Shown here: one piece after another, positions 1 through 6,247 of the stretch
Position numbering within the stretch: the first letter of the stretch is position 1
Layout: every line of letters begins with the position of its first letter
NCBI GenBank assembly: GCA_002784795.1
Contig: PFLZ01000068.1
Coordinates: forward strand, 1-11,173
DNA length: 11,173 nt
Source: Candidatus Magasanikbacteria bacterium CG_4_10_14_0_8_um_filter_42_12
GTDB taxonomy: Bacteria; Patescibacteriota; Patescibacteriia; Magasanikbacterales; UBA922
Reading direction: 5' to 3'
Notes under the pieces: generated by a model
Database searches by the model: none
What the model was told of the DNA's origin: nothing
Seen by the model: only the letters and a program-made list of their open reading frames with translations
Position numbers and translations under genes: made by a program

Positions 1-2474
1 TCATTTGGTTGGAGTGGACTTCCGTACAATACATTCGTACAGCCATTTGCCTGTCCTCGTGCAGTCATATGTTCCGTAGTCTTCCATTGATTCCCTGAAC
101 CAATACGCTCCATAGAACGCCCTGGTCCACCGGCCGGCCACACATCAATATAAGAAATTTCATCAATAGTATTTCCTTCGGCATCAGACAACACAAGATT
201 CATCCCTTCATTATCAAGATCAATATGTTCATATACCATATCAATACTAAGTCCCACCAAGGCATCTTGTCCGTTCTCTCTTCTTGCCAACAAATAATAC
301 TCGCCAGCATCAATAGTACCAGACAACGCGAGCGAACTCGTGACACCACTTGGCGACGTAAATGCAAGATGCCATCCAGAAAGATCGATCACACTGTCAG
401 TGGTATTTTTCAATTCCATCCATTCTTGTTTTGGACAATCCCGCGTTTGCGTCGGTGCGCTAGATGTTCCACCCCATGCGATTTCGTTTATCACTACTGT
501 CTTTGGCCAATCGAGTGAAATACTCTCACCACTTTCAATCCACTCGCTCGTATTTCCGAGAACGTCAGAGGCTCGAACACGAAATGTATACACATGCGGT
601 TGCTCCCCAAAAAATGTATATACTGTTTCTTCTGTAGTCGTTACAAGATCAATCCATCCAGAATCATCTTCATGTACTTGCAATGCATAATGAATCGTAC
701 TACTCACTTCTTCAACAGCCCACTCTACATGTATGATTGTCGAAGTTGTACTATCTTGTAAAACCGAAAAAGACGAAATCGTAGGAGCCAAGGTGTCACG
801 CAGAATAGAAAGAGTAATAGGATCACCTTCCACACCACTCGCATCGACTGGTGTCAGTGTAATATCATTTTCCCCTTCAACAAGCGAGACAAATGCTTCC
901 CATGTCGTAGTGGTAAATGAAAATGTTGTGCTTGTCACAGAGGAAAAGACGTCTGTCGTCACATTATTTTTTATTCCAAACAGTGTCACTGTTGTGGTAG
1001 CGATTGAAAACGTCTGGCCAAATGATTCATCGAGAGTTATTTCGGGGAGCAACGTTTCTTCATTGTCTACAGAAGACTCTGGTGAACTGGATTCTTCTAC
1101 ACTATTGTTCGAGGATGATCCACCTCCTGAATAAAAGAATGGTACGACCGTATCAATGACTTTTTTGGTTGTATCAATAATTTTATCACCGAGCACTTTG
1201 CTCACATCTTTTATTTTTTCAATAATGGTTGGACCTTCTTCAATTGCTTGTTCTTCCCTTACGTCCTCCACAATTTCTTTTTCCTCCTCTGTAGATGTGA
1301 ACGAAACTGTTGCGAAACCAGAGCCTAGCTGTAAAAATCTTGTCCCTTGCTGTCTGACAAGTTGTAATTTGAATACAGATGAGAAGTCTGTCGGTCTTGA
1401 AACCAGAACATTCACAGTCACAGTATCACCAGGTTCAACAGATTTGTTTATTACTGCAGGGCGAAGTGATGTCTTCCAGGTGTCGGTATACCACGCACTA
1501 TTTTTTTCAATACCCCCGACAACATTGAGTGAAATTTCATTTTGTTTCCACGTAGTATTACCTGTATTTTTCACAACAACAGGTGCGGTGACAACATCAT
1601 CCTGCAGGGAAACATCGACAGGTATCACGGCAGGCAAAAATACAGCATCATACACGGGATCCTCTACTTTCGGCTGTTCAGGTTGTTCTTCTACAAGAAT
1701 TGATTCTACCGTTGCAGACTCCTGGGCCTGTGATTGTGAGACACCTGTATCATCGTTATGAAATAAGTTTTTGAAAAAAGTAGTTATGTTGTGGAAGATG
1801 GAAGTGTTTGTGTTTGTATCCACTCCTTTTATCTCTTCGACCAAGGGTTCATCTCTTTCCTGATTGTTCACTTTGAAAATAATACTTGCATAATTATTTT
1901 TTGACCACGCAAGTTTGAATTGTTCTATTGTGTATTGATTGTTTTTACCTAATGTTTTTCCAGGATCATTCACATATACATATTCATCATCCATTCCTGT
2001 TAATACCATAAAGTGCAACCTATCTTTTCTTTCACCCTTTAACAGCATATTCGTATAAACGGCGACAATAATAGGGTTTCCAAGTTCTAAGTTTTCTTTT
2101 AAAAAACTTGCACTACCTTCACGATAAATATCAACTTGATCTTCAATAAAATTTCCGTATTCTAATGCCACTCTCTTTAGCATGTCAACATTTGTATAAT
2201 TACCACTATAATTTCTAACACTATCACCAAAAATGTTTTCTATCCAATCATCTAATTCCTTTATAGATTCAATATTAGGAGTTTTATTATTATAGAACCC
2301 ATCAATCATCAAATATGAAGTTTGTCCACAATTTCTAGTTTCATCCCAAATGCCAGGAGGGACTTGAGACTTGAAAGGTACATCAAGAACAACCGCAAAA
2401 ACTGAAAGGGGTTTTGCTAAAATTAAATAGAAAAAAATTATTGAGAAATACTTCACCCTCCTTTTAAAAGACAT
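1..2474 (-). CDS. Secreted C39-like cysteine peptidase fused to Ig-like, FN3 and lamin-tail domains (C-terminus outside window)
   Basis: Frame is open from ATG at 2474 to the left edge: 824 full codons, no stop, so the 3' end is missing. Residues 1-27 are a signal peptide (basic start, hydrophobic core, 'SVFA' before the likely cut). Residues ~28-200 resemble peptidase C39-like domains: 'VPFKSQ' with Q37 as probable oxyanion Gln, C49 in 'NCGQTS', H154 in 'LHFMVLTGMDDEYVYVNDP' and D170 in its 'NDP', giving a full papain-like triad. Then come an acidic linker; an Ig-like domain (~285-390, 'VVVKNTGNTTW', like the NBR1 central domain); an acidic/amphipathic helical stretch (~390-447); a Ser/Gly linker; a bacterial Ig-like domain (~475-562, 'LVEGENDITLTPVDASG'); an FN3-like domain (~563-655); and a lamin-tail domain (~658-820, 'VVINEIAWGG', 'EWMELKN', 'DLSGWHL', 'LDNEGMNLVLSD'). 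Known: C39-like domains act in peptide cleavage outside the cell, and lamin-tail domains are common in secreted proteins. Inferred: a surface peptidase or processing enzyme; the substrate cannot be told. The gene lies 9 bases after 2484-3110 and is probably co-transcribed. The start is slightly uncertain: ATG 2474 has GGGAG only one base away, while GTG at 2456 directly follows AAGGAGG. Confidence 0.85.
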   Translation of the reverse strand, partial: MSFKRRVKYFSIIFFYLILAKPLSVFAVVLDVPFKSQVPPGIWDETRNCGQTSYLMIDGFYNNKTPNIESIKELDDWIENIFGDSVRNYSGNYTNVDMLKRVALEYGNFIEDQVDIYREGSASFLKENLELGNPIIVAVYTNMLLKGERKDRLHFMVLTGMDDEYVYVNDPGKTLGKNNQYTIEQFKLAWSKNNYASIIFKVNNQERDEPLVEEIKGVDTNTNTSIFHNITTFFKNLFHNDDTGVSQSQAQESATVESILVEEQPEQPKVEDPVYDAVFLPAVIPVDVSLQDDVVTAPVVVKNTGNTTWKQNEISLNVVGGIEKNSAWYTDTWKTSLRPAVINKSVEPGDTVTVNVLVSRPTDFSSVFKLQLVRQQGTRFLQLGSGFATVSFTSTEEEKEIVEDVREEQAIEEGPTIIEKIKDVSKVLGDKIIDTTKKVIDTVVPFFYSGGGSSSNNSVEESSSPESSVDNEETLLPEITLDESFGQTFSIATTTVTLFGIKNNVTTDVFSSVTSTTFSFTTTTWEAFVSLVEGENDITLTPVDASGVEGDPITLSILRDTLAPTISSFSVLQDSTTSTIIHVEWAVEEVSSTIHYALQVHEDDSGWIDLVTTTEETVYTFFGEQPHVYTFRVRASDVLGNTSEWIESGESISLDWPKTVVINEIAWGGTSSAPTQTRDCPKQEWMELKNTTDSVIDLSGWHLAFTSPSGVTSSLALSGTIDAGEYYLLARRENGQDALVGLSIDMVYEHIDLDNEGMNLVLSDAEGNTIDEISYIDVWPAGGPGRSMERIGSGNQWKTTEHMTARGQANGCTNVLYGSPLQPN

Positions 2475-2483
2475 ACTCCCTAA

Positions 2484-3110
2484 TTAGAAAGTAAAATTTT
2501 CTAAAACTTCGCTAATAAACGATTCTTCATCACATTGAAAATATAAACTGACGATTTTATCATCATTTTCTATTTTGTACTCCGGATTACCAGAACCAAC
2601 AAATTGACCGAAATATTTTATTTCCTTCCAACCAAAATTACCATAATTTTTTGTAAAAAAAGAATGTCTTTCACAATCAGTATCCTGTATACATTCTTGT
2701 TCAACTTCTTTTTCAATATTAGATAAATTTCCTTCTTCTACAGCAACAAAAACTTTACACCCAGGCAAACCACCATACCCATCAGCCGGTTCCTTATAAT
2801 CTTGAATAACTAAATCAGAAGATTCCATTTTATCACTGTATAAATACATATCACTCCCAACTTTCACTTCATATCCAGCTTCTTCATTCACAACGAGTCG
2901 CTCACCATCTTTCAACTTTTTTATCGCAACTGTACTTGGTGGAGCTTCGGGAAGAACAGCACTTTTCTCCGAACTCGCACCCCTCGGCGCCCCCACCTGC
3001 TCCCTCCAAAACATCACCCCACCAACAATCAACACAACGACCAAAAATAAAAAGACCCAGCCTTTGAGACCGCAGGTCGATGTACTACATGTTTTGGAAT
3101 TTTTTTTCAT
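2484..3110 (-). CDS. Small membrane-anchored protein of unknown function
   Basis: 208 residues. A short cytoplasmic start is followed by one strong membrane segment (about residues 17-35, 'GWVFLFLVVVLIVGGVMFW'), a Pro/Ala/Ser-rich stalk (~38-60) and a compact extracellular domain (~65-208) beginning 'GERLVVNEEAGYEVKVGSD'. That start resembles the 'NxxxGYEVxxP' opening seen in PsbP-like or lipoprotein-like domains, but I do not recognise a family. Four Cys lie in the outer domain (in 'PGCKV', 'EQECIQDTDCERH', 'FQCDEE') and could form disulfides. The start is well supported: AGGAGG sits two bases before the ATG and a promoter lies 37-64 bases upstream. It is first in a probable two-gene unit with the C39 peptidase fusion, so a role as partner, substrate or protector of that peptidase is possible but is inference only. 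Codons for the anchor and stalk are GC-rich (about 65% in 2941-3000), while the outer domain is about 25-27% GC in sampled lines, suggesting separate origins of the two parts. Confidence 0.8.
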   Translation of the reverse strand: MKKNSKTCSTSTCGLKGWVFLFLVVVLIVGGVMFWREQVGAPRGASSEKSAVLPEAPPSTVAIKKLKDGERLVVNEEAGYEVKVGSDMYLYSDKMESSDLVIQDYKEPADGYGGLPGCKVFVAVEEGNLSNIEKEVEQECIQDTDCERHSFFTKNYGNFGWKEIKYFGQFVGSGNPEYKIENDDKIVSLYFQCDEESFISEVLENFTF

Positions 3111-3146
3111 ACCCTCCTGACGTTAGAGATAAAATAAGATAAAAAT

Positions 3147-3174
3147 AGTATACAATATTTTTTCTCCCCCTCAA
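3147..3174 (-). promoter_or_regulatory. Promoter of the 3110-to-1 gene pair
   Basis: Read on the minus strand, TTGAGG (3174-3169) is followed after 16 bases by TATACT (3152-3147), close to the sigma-70 type consensus in both boxes. Transcription would begin near 3140, giving a leader of about 30 bases that contains the AGGAGG ribosome site of the 2484-3110 gene. No second promoter is evident before the C39 peptidase gene, so this one probably serves both. Confidence 0.6.
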
Positions 3175-3177
3175 ATA

Positions 3178-3471
3178 TTACCGCGGCGCCGTTGGATCAG
3201 TATCTTGTTCATCTTCTATCCGCTTCCCCCACTGCCACCTCGGCTTTTCGCCTGTTCGAACAGTAATAAGAATCAATATTATTGTAAGAATAATGGTATC
3301 AAAAAGGAAACGGTAGATTGATTGAGCATCTTCAGAAACAGACCCAGCATACCGAAAAAACAAATTGCCCAACGCTATGACAATGTACGCAACAAGAACA
3401 AGCCACCCTTCCCATGTGGCAGGCTGCCATCCCCACCCAAATAATTTTCGTTTGAACCAATAACGTCTCAT
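3178..3471 (-). CDS. Small two-TM membrane protein, 'WFKRKLFGWGW / GEKPRWQWG' type
   Basis: 97 residues, starting MRRYWFKRKLFGWGW. Two hydrophobic segments (about 22-40 and 55-72) flank a short loop. The conserved-looking aromatic/basic motifs are 'YWFKRKLFGWGWQPATWEGW' at the start and 'TGEKPRWQWG' after the second segment, followed by an acidic tail. I recognise this pattern as a recurring hypothetical membrane protein of Patescibacteria genomes; no function is known to me. The frame stays open 24 codons further upstream, but that part overlaps the preceding gene in another frame and lacks these features. The ATG at 3471, four bases after the upstream stop, is therefore preferred. No Shine-Dalgarno sequence is visible, so translation is probably coupled to the upstream gene. 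The two Trp-rich motifs could mark the membrane interface or a binding site (inference). Confidence 0.8.
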   Translation of the reverse strand: MRRYWFKRKLFGWGWQPATWEGWLVLVAYIVIALGNLFFRYAGSVSEDAQSIYRFLFDTIILTIILILITVRTGEKPRWQWGKRIEDEQDTDPTAPR

Positions 3472-3475
3472 ATAC

Positions 3476-4009
3476 TTATAGTGTACGACTATCATACGCC
3501 CAATGCAAGACAGCCTGCCGTTGCCGTGGCCGACAGGTAGCATCTCCTTTTCGACAATTGTTCTGAATTTGTACGATATGACGACGAATCGCGTTCCACC
3601 GTTTTATCTGTCGTGCATCTTCTGCCGGGATTCTTCTCCCAAGATAATACCGACAATACCATTGAAACCAACCGTGTGGATCATCGTTGTATATCCATCC
3701 TTTCTGTTGCCAGATAGCAAGTGACTGACTCGCTGACACATGAAACAAGTTATATTCTTTGTGTTTTTCATGATCGGGTGACAACGCAACCCCACGAAAC
3801 CAACTCGCGGGAAGATCTGTTGGCATCAGATTTTTTACCCCAATAAAATACGCTCCACCAAACACACCAAGCTGGAGCATTTCCTTTGGCGTCAGATGTG
3901 GCTTGAAATTTGGATCAAAATTCTTTCCCTCCGGCTCCACGAGTGTGTACCTATACTTTTTTTGGAAGGTATCTGAATACGTAATTTGTTTGAGAGCACG
4001 TCGAGGCAT
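3476..4009 (-). CDS. Conserved protein of unknown function with the DPHGWFQWYCRYYLGRR motif
   Basis: 177 residues, soluble, no signal peptide or membrane segment. Ordered motifs are 'LTPKEMLQLGVFGGAYF' (about 39-55), 'DPHGWFQWYCRYYLGRR' (110-126), 'RQIKRWNAIRRHIVQIQ' (133-149) and 'RPRQRQAVLHWAYDSR' (160-175). I recognise this arrangement as a small, strongly conserved family of unknown function found in scattered bacteria and, to my recollection, in fungi; I know of no established gene name or activity. The many Arg, Trp and Tyr residues in the C-terminal half and the 'C...GDxTCRPRQRQ' stretch would suit nucleic-acid or nucleotide binding, but that is inference. The start is supported by CAGGA six to seven bases before the ATG. 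The gene lies 43 bases after the DUF2231 gene and four bases before the small two-TM gene, which suggests an operon. Confidence 0.85.
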   Translation of the reverse strand: MPRRALKQITYSDTFQKKYRYTLVEPEGKNFDPNFKPHLTPKEMLQLGVFGGAYFIGVKNLMPTDLPASWFRGVALSPDHEKHKEYNLFHVSASQSLAIWQQKGWIYNDDPHGWFQWYCRYYLGRRIPAEDARQIKRWNAIRRHIVQIQNNCRKGDATCRPRQRQAVLHWAYDSRTL

Positions 4010-4052
4010 AAAAATTCCTGCGTAATCTTTTTTTAATCTGTGAAATCCCTGA

Positions 4053-4595
4053 CTATTGGAGTCCTAGAAGCTTCGTTACAAAACTCACAAGAAAGTCTGC
4101 ATCAGGCCCATAGACGAGCGCACCACCGAGAATACCCGTGAGTGAGAGTGCAACGAATCCAAACAATGCAAGCACACGGCGAAGCAACGGTTTGTCGAGA
4201 GCATTCGCAACTCTTGAGAGGATGTCCCATACTTTTTTTAGAAGTGGAAATTTTTCCAAACGAACCATCTGTTCTACATCACGGAGCCATGCAATAGCAT
4301 AGATACCCGCGAGAATACCAAAGAACCACATAGTCGTACTTGCCATCAATTCATGCAATTCGAGAATCGCTCGATCATGACGATTCATCTCTGCTGCCGC
4401 TTCTCCACTCTGGAGCGCGAGCATCACACCAACAACACCGGCACAGACAATGATTCCTTTTGTATATCGATAGGATGCATGCGATTCGAGACGCTTCAAT
4501 GGCAGAATCTCGAGGACTGCATAGAGCGTCAGCATTCCGATAGGAAGATGCACAATGGCTGGATGAAGAGAGCCAATCATCTCAGAAATGTTCAT
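4053..4595 (-). CDS. DUF2231-family membrane protein
   Basis: 180 residues with about four membrane segments (about 13-32, 46-64, 84-104, 138-162). The N-terminal 'LHPAIVHLPIG' is the hallmark of the DUF2231 family of predicted membrane proteins. Paired histidines H11/H16 near the first helix and H73/H81 ('RHDRAILELHELMA') near the third, plus the ending 'TGILGGALVYGPDADF', fit the family. Function is unestablished. Histidines at helix ends of opposite segments could bind heme or a metal ion (inference). It is first in a probable minus-strand operon with 3476-4009 and 3178-3471, and is transcribed divergently from the XRE regulator at 4662. No Shine-Dalgarno sequence precedes the ATG, and a TATAAT box lies only 12 bases upstream, so the message probably has a very short or no leader. 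Stop is TAG. Confidence 0.87.
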   Translation of the reverse strand: MNISEMIGSLHPAIVHLPIGMLTLYAVLEILPLKRLESHASYRYTKGIIVCAGVVGVMLALQSGEAAAEMNRHDRAILELHELMASTTMWFFGILAGIYAIAWLRDVEQMVRLEKFPLLKKVWDILSRVANALDKPLLRRVLALFGFVALSLTGILGGALVYGPDADFLVSFVTKLLGLQ

Positions 4596-4607
4596 AAAAT
4601 ATATGAA

Positions 4608-4613
4608 ATTATA
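4608..4613 (-). promoter_or_regulatory. -10 box of the DUF2231 gene
   Basis: Minus strand reads TATAAT at 4613-4608, a perfect -10 match. The expected start is about 4601, only some six bases before the ATG at 4595. I find no convincing -35 box at 16-18 bases spacing, so activity may depend on a regulator bound in this shared region. Confidence 0.45.
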
Positions 4614-4617
4614 TGTA

Positions 4618-4627
4618 AAGTATACTT
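4618..4627. promoter_or_regulatory. 10-bp palindrome, candidate operator
   Basis: AAGTATACTT is a perfect inverted repeat. It overlaps the first two bases of the plus-strand -35 box (4626-4631) and lies just upstream of the minus-strand -10 box of the DUF2231 gene. A dimer of the XRE regulator encoded at 4662 bound here could repress its own promoter and affect the divergent one. A 10-bp AT-rich palindrome can occur by chance, so this is only a candidate. Confidence 0.3.
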
Positions 4628-4654
4628 GACATACACGTTCAAGACAGCTACACT
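4626..4654 (+). promoter_or_regulatory. Promoter of the XRE regulator / membrane protein pair
   Basis: Perfect TTGACA at 4626-4631, a 17-base spacer, then TACACT at 4649-4654 (four of six -10 consensus bases). The predicted start falls at about 4661-4662, which is the first base of the regulator's ATG, so the transcript is expected to be leaderless. There is no Shine-Dalgarno sequence before that ATG, in agreement. Confidence 0.6.
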
Positions 4655-4661
4655 ATACACC

Positions 4662-4865
4662 ATGAAACCGACTCTTCACAATAGTGTCTATACACTCCGA
4701 ATGGGGAAAAACATCACTCAACAAGAGCTCGGTGATGTTGTGGGTGTCACAAGACAAACGATCATTGCGATAGAAAAAGGAAATTACACGCCATCGGTGG
4801 CACTTGCTCTCCACATTGCTGAATTTTTTCATACTTCTGTTGAAGATATTTTTTTCTATGAATAA
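4662..4865 (+). CDS. XRE/Cro-type helix-turn-helix regulator
   Basis: 67 residues, almost entirely one HTH domain: 'ITQQELGDVVGVTRQTIIAIEKG' (18-40) holds the two DNA-contact helices, followed by 'YTPSVALALHIAEFFHTSVEDIF'. This is the short Cro/C1-type class that often ends in 'xxIFxYE', as here. The frame stays open far upstream (to 4353), but that stretch lies opposite the DUF2231 gene. The promoter position and absence of homology upstream support the ATG at 4662. It overlaps the next gene by eight bases, so the two are made together. Such short regulators paired with a small membrane protein are common in bacteria and archaea, and usually repress their own unit (family knowledge). The operator here is unproven; a palindrome at 4618-4627 is a candidate. 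Confidence 0.9.
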   Translation: MKPTLHNSVYTLRMGKNITQQELGDVVGVTRQTIIAIEKGNYTPSVALALHIAEFFHTSVEDIFFYE

Positions 4866-5229
4866 ATATTCCCAAGATGCAAAAGAAATCATCATGGCGA
4901 TTCTCTTGCTCGTCATACTTCTCTGCGTGATCAACCCAGGCCACTTTTGGATGCCCGACATGATCTCGATGACATTGTCTGCACTCTTGCTCGTTGTATT
5001 TTCTGTCTTTGCGACATTTGTCTGGCGAGAACGTGCCACAGACGAACGAGAACAACTTCACAAGTTACTTGCAGGGCATACAGCATTTTTGATTGGAGCC
5101 AGTGTCCTCACTATTGGCCTTCTTTATCAAAGTTTTTCTCATACCACAGATCCGTGGCTCGCACTTGCACTCGGTGCTATGGTGTTGTCAAAACTGTTTG
5201 GAATTATTTGGGCAAGAAAAAAACAATAA
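4858..5229 (+). CDS. Four-TM membrane protein coupled to the XRE regulator
   Basis: 123 residues with four hydrophobic segments (about 9-26, 37-56, 73-91, 99-118). Between the second and third lies a charged motif 'WRERATDEREQLH' (56-68). A similar 'DERE' loop occurs in small membrane proteins of the DUF2178 kind that are encoded beside short XRE regulators; the family assignment is tentative. The start is the ATG at 4858 inside the end of the regulator gene (ATGAATAA arrangement). An in-frame ATG 18 codons earlier would add a Leu/Phe-rich stretch that is simply the regulator's sequence in another frame. No strong Shine-Dalgarno site is visible, as expected for translational coupling. The function is unknown. 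It may sense a membrane signal or be the main target of the regulator (inference). Confidence 0.85.
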   Translation: MNKYSQDAKEIIMAILLLVILLCVINPGHFWMPDMISMTLSALLLVVFSVFATFVWRERATDEREQLHKLLAGHTAFLIGASVLTIGLLYQSFSHTTDPWLALALGAMVLSKLFGIIWARKKQ

Positions 5230-5274
5230 AAGATTGCACATTATTTACAGGCACAAAAAAATACATCTCTATTT

Positions 5275-5302
5275 TGTACAGATGAATTTTTTTTGATATA
5301 CT
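5275..5302 (+). promoter_or_regulatory. Extended -10 promoter of the PAS membrane protein
   Basis: TGATATACT at 5294-5302 is an extended -10 element (TGn plus TATACT). TGTACA at 5275-5280, 16 bases upstream of the hexamer, is a weak -35 (four of six). The expected start is near 5309, so the leader before the ATG at 5316 would be about seven bases and holds no Shine-Dalgarno sequence. The 86-base gap 5230-5315 contains nothing else I can support, and no clear terminator after the preceding gene. Confidence 0.5.
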
Positions 5303-5315
5303 TCATGTATCGCGT

Positions 5316-6230
5316 ATGCTTGGACAACTTGCAAAAGAACATATCCAACATAGACTGAAGGCTGTACAGCTCGGTGGTATTTTTTTTATGGTCACCATAT
5401 TTGTGATCCTCTATATCATCGGTCGTATTACAGGTCTCACTACATTGCCAGCGCAACTCATTGCGCTCGCGATGGCGTTTTTTATTTCTCTTGGATATTT
5501 TTCTGCACTCCCCCAGTCTACCGAAGAACCAAAGACACCACTCGTTATTTTTTATTTCATCAATATCCTCACAGCAGGATTGATCTGGGCAACAGGAATT
5601 TTCCAAAGTCCTTTTATCCTTCTCTACCCAGTCATTATTATCATCACCGCACAGCTCTATAGTTATCGTCACGGTCTTGCACATGCCGTCCTTGCAATTA
5701 TCGGATTTGTCTTTGTGTATGGAGCCACGATAGAAAATATTCTTCCCTTCTTGCCTATACTCCCCCGTGCATCGATCGATAGCCTCTACCAGCCACCTCT
5801 CAATATTATGCTCTATGGATGTATCTATTTAGCATTGTTTCTTTTTACACTTTACTCCTCGTCGAGTGCCAGAGCGATCCTGTATAGACCAGACAAAAAA
5901 AATGATCTTCAGCAAACATACCAAGAACGCATTATTCAAGAAATGCCTCTCGGACTGCTCGTTGTAGACGAAGAACTCAATATCCTTACCGGCAATCCCT
6001 ATGCAATAGCAAAATTCCCGTTCAAAGGAACGCCTTCTTTGCTCACGACATATTTGTCTCTTCCAAAAGTTCGTCCACAAAGCGCACTCAAACGTATTGC
6101 AAACTCTGGACAAAAAAAATCTCTCACATGGAACGTGGATACCGGCGAAGTACTCCCGGTAACATTTTCAGCAGAATACATGAAAGGAAAAGGAAAAAAT
6201 CAAGGTAGTTATATTCTATTTCTTGAGTAA
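5316..6230 (+). CDS. Six-TM protein with C-terminal PAS domain, no output domain
   Basis: 304 residues. Six hydrophobic segments (about 18-38, 44-64, 75-96, 98-116, 121-140, 162-181) form a membrane sensor-like unit. A short linker leads to a PAS-like domain (about 200-304): 'ERIIQEMPLGLLVVDEELNILTGNPYA' is the typical first strand and helix, and 'LPVTFSAEY ... GSYILFLE' the last strands. The layout matches the sensor half of PilS-like histidine kinases (six TM then PAS), but the protein ends right after the PAS domain. There is no HisKA/ATPase, GGDEF or other effector, and the next 18 bases lead into a terminator. It could signal through protein contact with a separate kinase, or be a remnant of a kinase. 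The start has no Shine-Dalgarno sequence but a promoter immediately upstream; it is transcribed separately from the preceding pair or by read-through. Confidence 0.85.
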   Translation: MLGQLAKEHIQHRLKAVQLGGIFFMVTIFVILYIIGRITGLTTLPAQLIALAMAFFISLGYFSALPQSTEEPKTPLVIFYFINILTAGLIWATGIFQSPFILLYPVIIIITAQLYSYRHGLAHAVLAIIGFVFVYGATIENILPFLPILPRASIDSLYQPPLNIMLYGCIYLALFLFTLYSSSSARAILYRPDKKNDLQQTYQERIIQEMPLGLLVVDEELNILTGNPYAIAKFPFKGTPSLLTTYLSLPKVRPQSALKRIANSGQKKSLTWNVDTGEVLPVTFSAEYMKGKGKNQGSYILFLE

Positions 6231-6247
6231 CAATATATCTGGTATAC

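Noticed and set aside
1..3. TGA on the minus strand at the very edge, apparently ending the peptidase gene
   Set aside because: It is out of frame by one base; the last full codon is AAT at 5-3 and the frame is still open at the edge.
733..1761. Plus-strand open frames of 133 and 201 codons opposite the peptidase gene
   Set aside because: Low-complexity Ser/Thr/Val translations with no domain or ribosome site; they mirror the well-supported minus-strand Ig/FN3 coding frame.
3472..3543. Upstream extension of the small two-TM protein
   Set aside because: Adds 24 residues that overlap the WFQWYC protein in another frame; the recurring family N-terminus 'MRRYWFKRKL' begins at 3471.
4051..4066. 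Short inverted repeat GACT...AGTC at the end of the DUF2231 gene as a terminator
   Set aside because: Only a four-base stem with no adjoining T run in the transcribed sense, and the downstream gene appears co-transcribed.
4353..4661. Upstream extension of the XRE regulator
   Set aside because: It runs antisense to the DUF2231 gene, and the promoter at 4626-4654 places the transcript start at the inner ATG.
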